From an uncultured Chitinophagaceae bacterium (GTDB lineage: Bacteria; Bacteroidota; Bacteroidia; Chitinophagales; Chitinophagaceae): a stretch of DNA of 64,000 bases. Numbering within the stretch: the stretch's first letter is position 1; each line of letters begins with the position of its first letter. The notes under the pieces were generated by a model. It had not been told where the DNA came from, did not search any database, and saw only the letters and a program-made list of their open reading frames with translations. This document shows, in pieces, positions 58,510-64,000 of the stretch. Both the position numbers and the translations under genes were made by a program. The stretch is taken from the NCBI GenBank assembly GCA_937862815.1, contig CALMED010000016.1:28821-92820 (forward strand), written 5' to 3'.

Positions 58510-59763
58510 TCAGTGCTGCACTTCCGGCAAGGCGTTGGGATCGTGCTTGTGCTTGAAAAGTACAGCAAATAAGACCGCCACAACCAGCGAATAAACTGCA
58601 AACGTGAGCCAGATGCCCTGCCAGTCTTTCCCTTCACCAGAAGTAAAGTAGGTGTCAATGAGGTAACCACTGATCATGCTGCCGAGGAAGGCCCCCACCC
58701 CGTTGGTCATCATCATGAATAAACCCTGGGCACTGGAGCGGATGGAAGCGCTGGTGGTGGTTTCCACGAACAGGGAACCGGAGATATTGAAGAAGTCGAA
58801 TGCCATCCCGTACACGATGCAGGAAAGAATAATGAGCCAAAGTCCCTCCTCCGGATTGCCGTAGGCAAAAAATCCAAACCGCAACACCCAGGCCAGCATG
58901 GAAAACAACATCACTTTTTTGATGCCGAACCGCTTCAGGAAGAACGGGATGGTGAGGATGAAGAGGGTTTCGGATATCTGCGAAATGGACATGATAATGG
59001 TGGAATATTTCACCACAAACGAATCGGCATAGGCCGGTATGTTTTTGAAATCATCGAGAAAGGAATCGCCATACATGTTGGTCAGTTGCAGGGCCGCTCC
59101 GAGGAACATGGAAAAAATAAAAAACAACGCCATTTTGTAGTTGGTAAAAAGCCGGAAGGCGTGCAGTCCCAGCTGCTCAGACAGCGACGCTTTTTCGGAA
59201 ATGCTCCGCTGGGGCGGACATTTGGGAAGCGTAAAAGCATACACGCCCAGCAAGAGCGCTGCAATGGCAGCGATGTAAAACTGGTTGGCATTGGCCTTGC
59301 TGCCGCTGAGGTTGGTAGTCCACATGGCGATGATAAACCCAACGGTGCCCCATACCCGGATGGGCGGGAACACCTTCACCACATCGTACCCGTTCCGTTT
59401 GAGAATGTTGTAGGCGATGGAATTAGAAAGCGCAATGGTGGGCATGTAGCAGACCATGGCAGCCAGAATCACGTAAAACAGGGTGTTGGGATCGTTCACC
59501 TGCGGCACGTAGAGCAGGATCAAGCCATACAACACGTGCAGGATGCCGTACAAACGCTCCGCATTGATCCACCTGTCGGCCAGGATTCCGGCCAGCGTGG
59601 GCATAAAGAGTGAGGAAAGTCCCATGGTGGAGAAGATAGCGCCAAACTCGGCGCCGGTCCAGCCCTTGGCATTAAAACAATAGGTGCCGATGGTGATGAG
59701 CCAGGCGCCCCACACAAAAAACTGCAGAAAACTCAGTGCAGTCAGTCGCAATTTCAGATTCAT
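58510..59763 (-). CDS. nucleoside permease (NupG-type MFS)
   Basis: A 417-residue major-facilitator protein with about 12 helices. LRLTALSFLQFFVWGAWLITIG at the N-terminus, PTLAGILADRWINAERLYG and YNILKRNGYDVVKVFPPIRVWGTVGFI are typical of the nucleoside:H+ symporter (NupG/XapB) family. It takes up nucleosides across the inner membrane. It converges with the ABC gene, 23 bp apart. Confidence 0.9.
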   Translation of the reverse strand: MNLKLRLTALSFLQFFVWGAWLITIGTYCFNAKGWTGAEFGAIFSTMGLSSLFMPTLAGILADRWINAERLYGILHVLYGLILLYVPQVNDPNTLFYVILAAMVCYMPTIALSNSIAYNILKRNGYDVVKVFPPIRVWGTVGFIIAMWTTNLSGSKANANQFYIAAIAALLLGVYAFTLPKCPPQRSISEKASLSEQLGLHAFRLFTNYKMALFFIFSMFLGAALQLTNMYGDSFLDDFKNIPAYADSFVVKYSTIIMSISQISETLFILTIPFFLKRFGIKKVMLFSMLAWVLRFGFFAYGNPEEGLWLIILSCIVYGMAFDFFNISGSLFVETTTSASIRSSAQGLFMMMTNGVGAFLGSMISGYLIDTYFTSGEGKDWQGIWLTFAVYSLVVAVLFAVLFKHKHDPNALPEVQH

Positions 59764-59904
59764 ATGGAAACTGGTTGGTTGATCAGATACAGGGTGGGAA
59801 GATAGTATTTTTTATGCACGCCGGCAGGGTTGCCATCCTGCTTTTGCCGCATACGTTCCGGTTTTGCTGCCCGCATTTTCCTATTTTAGCAGTTCAACAT
59901 TTTT

Positions 59905-62163
59905 ATGCGGCCGTTTTACCTCTTGCTACTCCTGTTGTTCTCCGTCACTACCGTTCAGGGTCAGAAACGGCCAGGCACCACAATGCTGCCTACCGGCTTC
60001 CAGCGTTGCGGCAGCCAGTGGGTGCGGCAGCAATTACACCAGGCCTACCCGCAGCTGACCGCTGCGGCTGACGGGGAGCGCAGGCGTACCCTCGAACAAT
60101 ACCGGCAGATCCTGCGGGGAGAACCCGGCCGCATCAACAGCAGTTATACGATACCCGTAGTGGTACACATCCTACTCCCCGATCCTTCGCTGATTACCGA
60201 TGCGCAGGTACAATCGCAGCTGGAAACACTCAACACCGATTTTGGCGGACTGAACGCCGACAGCACCCGTCTCCCCGCCGCTTTTAAACCATTGTACGGA
60301 AAAAGCAACATCCGCTTCTGCCTTGCCCGCACCGACCCGCGGGGCGATGCCACCAACGGTATTTTACGAAAAGCCAGTACCGTTACTTCTGTTCCCGGCC
60401 TCAACGATCCCGTAAAGGCCGACTGTAACGGGGGGAGCGATGCGTGGGATCCTGCCCGGTATCTCAACATCTGGGTCTGCCAGGTGCCGCAGCAGTTCCT
60501 TGGCTATTCCTTTTTTGCGTCGGACCTGTTATCGGTTGTTCCCTTGCGGGAACGGGGGCTGGTGATGGGTTTCCGGGCCTTTGGCCGGGGCGGCACCGCA
60601 CAGGCGCCGTTTAACCTGGGCCGTACCGGCACCCACGAAACAGGGCACTTTTTTGATCTGTTTCACACCTGGGGCCCCAACAACTGCGGGGGGGCGCAGT
60701 CCTGTGCCGATGACGATGAAATTGCCGATACGCCTTTGCAGCTGCGTTGCACCTACGGTGCTCCTCCGGCCGATTCGGTGATCACCGATGCCTGCTCGCC
60801 TGCAGCGCCGGGGATCATGTGGATGAATTTCATGGATTATGTAGACGACCGCGCCATGGTGTTTTATACACCGCAACAATACGCCCGCATGGAAGCCACC
60901 ATTCTGGCCAACGCATGGGTGTTGCAGCTGGCCACGTCAACCGCCTGCAACCCACCCCCGGCCCGCAACCGAGACCTGCGCTTTGAGGGGTTCCGTGATC
61001 CCGGATTTGAAGTGTGCGGGCGGGCATCAGACACTGTACAGGCCTGCAGCAACAGCTACCGCCCGCTGGTAAGCTACCGCAACGTGGGTAGTGATACCAT
61101 CCGTTCCCTTGTCTTTACCGCACGGCTCGGTAACGGCAGCAATGTGGTAACCAACTGGACTGGCTTGCTGCCGCCGCAAAGCACGGCCACTTTTACGCTC
61201 AACCCCCTGCCTCTCAGTACCGGCATTAACAACAACCTGCTGGTGTACAGTGCACTTCCCAACAGCCTGGCCGACGAACAGCCAGCCAATGATACCGGCC
61301 GGCTGGCCGCCGTGGTGTATCCGTTGGGAACCCTGCCCCTTACAGAAGGATTTGAGTCCACCCCGTTTCCGCCTGTCAACTGGCTGCGTTATAACCCCGA
61401 TGGCGATACCACCTGGCGCCGTACCACCCGGGCCGCCCGGCAGGGCAATGCTTCCCTGTTCATCAACAATTACGATTACAACGCCAATGGGCTGAGCGAC
61501 TGGATGATCACACCCCTGCTGCCCGTAGCGGGCAAAGACTCCGTGTTTCTGCGCTTCCAGGTGGCCGCAGCCACATTCAGCCTGCCGGATGCGCCGTTTA
61601 ATCCCACCGATACGTTGGAGATATTATACACAGCCGACTGTGGCGCTGGCTGGAACCGGGTCTACAAAAAATGGGGCAGCCAACTGGTAACAACCGGCAA
61701 TGTGGCCGTGGATTCTGCCTTCGTACCCGGGACCGCGCAGTGGCGGTCCGACTCGGTATACCTCGGCGATTTCAGCGCCTCCGCGTCCGGGTTCATCCGG
61801 GTGGCTTTCCGCAACATCACCAACTATGAAAACAACCTGTACATAGATGATGTACAGATCTACTTCCGTGAAGTAAATCCTAACCTCCGGCGAAAAGGGG
61901 TAATGGCAACTCCCAATCCTTTCCGGAACACCGTGATGGTACAACACTACCCTTCACCCATCAACCTCGAATACATGGAAGTGTACAACAGCATGGGGCA
62001 ACGGGTGTGGCAACGGCGATTTGCATTGGGCAGCACCGAACCCGTTCTGGGTCCGAATTCTCTGGAGATCGACCTGGCCGGGCAACCCGCCGGCATCTAC
62101 TTCCTGTCCATCACCTACCGGTCGGCACCCCGCAAAATCATCAAACTGGTGAAGACCTTGTAG
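59905..62163 (+). CDS. secreted M43 (pappalysin/cytophagalysin-like) zinc metalloprotease with T9SS sorting domain
   Basis: A 752-residue exported protein: signal peptide to about residue 21, then an M43 metalloprotease domain with zinc site HETGHFFDLFH (244-254) and the Met-turn in NFMDYVDD. The middle has immunoglobulin-like repeats, and the last about 85 residues (TPNPFRNTVMVQHYP ... GIYFLSI ... KIIKLVKTL) form a type A T9SS sorting domain that directs it to the outer surface. The usual Gly of HExxHxxGxxH is Asp. Confidence 0.87.
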   Translation: MRPFYLLLLLLFSVTTVQGQKRPGTTMLPTGFQRCGSQWVRQQLHQAYPQLTAAADGERRRTLEQYRQILRGEPGRINSSYTIPVVVHILLPDPSLITDAQVQSQLETLNTDFGGLNADSTRLPAAFKPLYGKSNIRFCLARTDPRGDATNGILRKASTVTSVPGLNDPVKADCNGGSDAWDPARYLNIWVCQVPQQFLGYSFFASDLLSVVPLRERGLVMGFRAFGRGGTAQAPFNLGRTGTHETGHFFDLFHTWGPNNCGGAQSCADDDEIADTPLQLRCTYGAPPADSVITDACSPAAPGIMWMNFMDYVDDRAMVFYTPQQYARMEATILANAWVLQLATSTACNPPPARNRDLRFEGFRDPGFEVCGRASDTVQACSNSYRPLVSYRNVGSDTIRSLVFTARLGNGSNVVTNWTGLLPPQSTATFTLNPLPLSTGINNNLLVYSALPNSLADEQPANDTGRLAAVVYPLGTLPLTEGFESTPFPPVNWLRYNPDGDTTWRRTTRAARQGNASLFINNYDYNANGLSDWMITPLLPVAGKDSVFLRFQVAAATFSLPDAPFNPTDTLEILYTADCGAGWNRVYKKWGSQLVTTGNVAVDSAFVPGTAQWRSDSVYLGDFSASASGFIRVAFRNITNYENNLYIDDVQIYFREVNPNLRRKGVMATPNPFRNTVMVQHYPSPINLEYMEVYNSMGQRVWQRRFALGSTEPVLGPNSLEIDLAGQPAGIYFLSITYRSAPRKIIKLVKTL

Positions 62164-62258
62164 AAGAACTGAAGCCGGCCGGCGGCACCCGACTGAAACA
62201 AAACGTAATCCATTCACTCCACCGCGGAAATCCACACGGCCGAGACAGCCGCATACCG

Positions 62259-62266
62259 TACCTTTG
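62259..62266 (+). promoter_or_regulatory. -7 element of mqnE
   Basis: TACCTTTG, a perfect TAnnTTTG, gives a leader of about 55 nt before the ATG at 62328. Confidence 0.6.
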
Positions 62267-62327
62267 CACCGGATAAAACTGCCCCTGAACTGGATCTCCA
62301 CAGCGGCAGCCCTAAATAGTGAAACGC

Positions 62328-63497
62328 ATGCAAACTGGAATTGAAGCCCTGGTACAACTACCCGCCACCACGCCTGAACTCCGGGCGGTGGCAGCAAAAA
62401 TTTACAACCGCGAGCGCATCACCGATGCCGACGCCCTGCTTTTGTTTGAACAGGGTTCCCTCCCCTTCCTGGGCACTCTGGCTAACCATGTACGGGAACG
62501 AATGCATGGCAACACCACCTACTTCAACCGTAACTTTCATATTGAGCCCACCAATGTTTGTGTATTCAGTTGCAATTTCTGCTCCTATTCCCGCCTTTAT
62601 GCCAAGCGCGAAGAAGGGTGGGAACTGAGCATTGATCAGATGCTCCACATCGTGAAGAAATATGACGGGGTACCTGTTACGGAAGTTCATATTGTAGGCG
62701 GCGTGCATCCGAAGATGGACCTGGCTTTTTTTGCCGACCTGCTGAAAGCCATCAAATCGCATCGCCCCGACCTGCACATCAAAGCATTTACGGCAGTTGA
62801 ATACGATTACATGTTCCGCAAAGCCAAAGTGAGCGTGGAAGATGGCCTGCGCTTCCTCATTGCTGCAGGACTCAATTCCATTCCCGGCGGTGGCGCCGAA
62901 ATCTTTCACCCGGAAATCCGGCAGCAGATCTGTGCCGACAAAGTAGATGCCGACGGCTGGCTGGAGATCCATGAAACGGCCCACCGGCTGGGCCTGCACA
63001 GCAATGCCACCATGTTGTACGGCCATATAGAATCATACCACCACCGCATTGATCACATGAGCCGGCTACGGAACCTGCAGGACCGCACACTGGGCTTCCA
63101 GACCTTCATCCCGCTGAAATTCCGGAACGCCGATAACGACATGAGCCAGGTGCCCGAAAGCACCATTGTGGAAGACATGAAGATGTACGCGGTTGCCCGC
63201 CTCTATCTCGATAATTTCCCGCACCTGAAAGCTTATTGGCCCATGCTGGGACGGCACAATGCCCAAATGACAATGGGTTTTGGCGTGAATGATATTGACG
63301 GCACCATTGACGATACCACCAAAATCTACAGCATGGCCGGCAGCGAAGAGCAAACCCCCACCATGACCACCGAAGAACTGGTAACCCTCATCCGGCAGGT
63401 AAAACGTAAACCGGTGGAGCGGGATACCTTGTACAACGTTATCAAAGACTACAGCGACAGTGTGCCGGTATCCGAAGCAGGGTTCTCCAGCAACTGA
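62328..63497 (+). CDS. mqnE: aminofutalosine synthase MqnE
   Basis: Radical SAM enzyme of the futalosine menaquinone pathway. The 389 residues have the cluster motif CxxxCxxC at C78/C82/C85 (VCVFSCNFCSYSR), HIVGGVHPKMDLAFF and HIKAFTAVEYDYMF, which match MqnE more than MqnC. A GTG at 62319 adds three residues. mqnA lies at 22.6 kb; mqnC and mqnD are not in the window. Confidence 0.92.
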   Translation: MQTGIEALVQLPATTPELRAVAAKIYNRERITDADALLLFEQGSLPFLGTLANHVRERMHGNTTYFNRNFHIEPTNVCVFSCNFCSYSRLYAKREEGWELSIDQMLHIVKKYDGVPVTEVHIVGGVHPKMDLAFFADLLKAIKSHRPDLHIKAFTAVEYDYMFRKAKVSVEDGLRFLIAAGLNSIPGGGAEIFHPEIRQQICADKVDADGWLEIHETAHRLGLHSNATMLYGHIESYHHRIDHMSRLRNLQDRTLGFQTFIPLKFRNADNDMSQVPESTIVEDMKMYAVARLYLDNFPHLKAYWPMLGRHNAQMTMGFGVNDIDGTIDDTTKIYSMAGSEEQTPTMTTEELVTLIRQVKRKPVERDTLYNVIKDYSDSVPVSEAGFSSN

Positions 63498-63539
63498 AAT
63501 ACCTGAGAATGGCAAGATGATAAAATGCTGTACCGTATT

Positions 63540-63632
63540 CCTGAGACAACCTTTTTTAGAAACGCGACCTATAACGCTCACGGTATGGACATTCCCGACC
63601 TCATCGGGATTGCGCTGAACCAACTATCGCTT
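63540..63632 (-). pseudogene. degenerate tRNA-like remnant at the 3' end of the GIY-YIG gene
   Basis: On the minus strand TTGGTTCAG, ATCCCGA...GTCGGGA and TACCGT-AGCG align in order with the tRNA-like sequence at 63903-63996, but the T-loop GGTTCGA stretch is missing and the acceptor stem is lost. It includes the last codons of the GIY-YIG ORF (stop at 63624-63626). It cannot fold as a working tRNA. Confidence 0.6.
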
Positions 63633-63869
63633 CAATGACTCAATGTATTTCCGGGATTTCTTTGATTTAATCTCTCTTTCTCTGCTCAGAGCAGCGGCCT
63701 TTGTTGCAAACGATTCCACGTGATAATAGGTCCAGTCGTTTACATTGCCCGTAAATCCTTTGTGATGGGTATTGTGCCGCCGGAGCCGTTCCTCCAGGTC
63801 GTCGCCGGTGGAACCAATGTAATAGCGGTCGCGCTGTACTGAATACAGAATATAGGTGTGCCAGGTCAT
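63624..63869 (-). CDS. GIY-YIG nuclease family protein
   Basis: An 81-residue protein with the complete short GIY-YIG fold: TYILYSVQRDRYYIGSTGDDLEERLRRH has the two-strand YIL...YIGST motif, and KAAALSREREIKSKKSRKYIESL the conserved Glu-containing C-terminal helix, as in the UPF0213/YhbQ-like family. It may cleave or bind DNA, but the substrate is unknown. It lies between two tRNA-like sequences in the same orientation, and its last codons fall in one of them. Confidence 0.9.
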   Translation of the reverse strand: MTWHTYILYSVQRDRYYIGSTGDDLEERLRRHNTHHKGFTGNVNDWTYYHVESFATKAAALSREREIKSKKSRKYIESLKR

Positions 63870-63874
63870 AAATG

Positions 63875-63901
63875 AAAAACCCCGCTTTTAGGCGGGGTTT
63901 T
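63875..63901 (-). terminator. terminator downstream of the tRNA-like sequence
   Basis: On the minus strand AAAACCCCGC, loop CTAAAA, GCGGGGTTTT: a 10-bp stem followed by T, directly after the tRNA-like 3' end and 6 nt before the GIY-YIG ATG. Confidence 0.75.
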
Positions 63902-63902
63902 G

Positions 63903-63996
63903 TGGGAGCACAACCTGTACCGCTAACGGTACGGACTCGAACCGCGCACCCTCCCGACTTAGTCGGGATGCTCTGAACCAACTGAGCTATGCTCCC
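63903..63996 (-). tRNA. aberrant tRNA-like sequence (tRNA-Val-like scaffold, probably a pseudo-tRNA)
   Basis: On the minus strand GGGAGCA (63990-63996) pairs perfectly with TGCTCCC (63904-63910), and a normal D arm GCTC-AGTTGGTTCA-GAGC follows. The anticodon arm reads TCCCG-ACTAAGT-CGGGA, whose loop lacks the universal U33. After a T-arm-like GGTTCGAGTCC an extra hairpin GTACCG-TTAG-CGGTAC is inserted before the acceptor 3' strand. 94 nt. Nominal anticodon TAA (Leu) but the scaffold is class I, so no isotype is assigned. Confidence 0.45.
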
Positions 63997-64000
63997 AATA

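Noticed and set aside
63903..63996. A functional tRNA-Leu (TAA) call
   Set aside because: The nominal anticodon is TAA but the loop lacks U33, the sequence is a class I scaffold without a long leucine-type variable arm, and an extra hairpin separates T arm from acceptor. Kept only as a tRNA-like sequence.
1..64000. CRISPR arrays, prophage or insertion sequences, rRNA operon, RNase P RNA and common riboswitches
   Set aside because: No regularly spaced repeats, transposase or integrase frames, or characteristic RNA core motifs were seen on either strand while reading the window.

Overview
The window reads as a chromosomal segment of a fairly GC-rich member of the Bacteroidota, most likely family Chitinophagaceae or a close relative. 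The evidence is: (1) repeated TAnnTTTG -7 promoter elements, several with a TTTG-like -33 element about 20 nt upstream; (2) few visible Shine-Dalgarno sequences; (3) a C-terminal type IX secretion (T9SS) sorting domain on a secreted metalloprotease; (4) Bacteroidota marker families (DUF4295 beside rpmG/rpmB, TlpA-type proteins with an N-terminal DUF4369-like region, YfhO, ATP-grasp/SET proteins, a Lys/Ala histone-like protein); (5) a tmRNA with a nine-residue tag of the GNTQYAMAA type. No prophage, insertion sequence, CRISPR array or rRNA operon was seen.

Layout. 1-13 kb: a 3'-truncated tilS with a small TPR gene, etfBA, a bifunctional-nuclease-family gene, ispE, an ornithine aminotransferase, glnS, tRNA-Cys, a nucleoside phosphorylase, dapF, a DinB-like protein, corA and a NUDIX hydrolase. 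13-23 kb: a VUT/YhhQ-type queuosine-precursor transporter, a large YfhO-like membrane protein and a surface-glycan cluster of four glycosyltransferases and two FkbM methyltransferases on alternating strands, ending at mqnA. 23-33 kb: purB, a candidate small RNA, a YraN-like protein, a small membrane protein, an acyl-CoA carboxylase beta subunit and a secreted GH2/GH5-like glycosidase pair. 33-45 kb: an AT-richer orphan gene, tmRNA, rseP, dxr, a GH3-type protein, rplU-rpmA, a histone-like repeat protein, ftsY with DUF4295-rpmG-rpmB, a small-ORF/DUF2892/thioredoxin operon behind a Crp/Fnr-like palindrome, and mutS. 45-54 kb: a Pmp3/YqaE-like protein, two tandem TlpA-like proteins, hisIE, hisF, an NlpC/P60 lipoprotein, dnaE and trxA. 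54-64 kb: a SET / ATP-grasp / ATP-grasp-SET cassette, an ABC exporter membrane domain without its ATPase, a nucleoside permease, a T9SS-exported M43 protease, mqnE, and a GIY-YIG ORF between two tRNA-like sequences.

How the genes fit together. mqnA and mqnE indicate menaquinone synthesis by the futalosine route; ispE and dxr give the MEP isoprenoid route; etfAB and the biotin-dependent carboxylase subunit fit acyl-CoA or branched-chain amino-acid catabolism. The most unusual content is the cassette at 54.4-57.5 kb, where two SET methyltransferase-like domains are paired with two D-Ala-D-Ala-ligase-type ATP-grasp domains, one of each fused in a single protein. The second unusual locus is the tRNA-like/GIY-YIG/tRNA-like arrangement at the right edge. 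All functions are read from sequence by eye; no database search was run.
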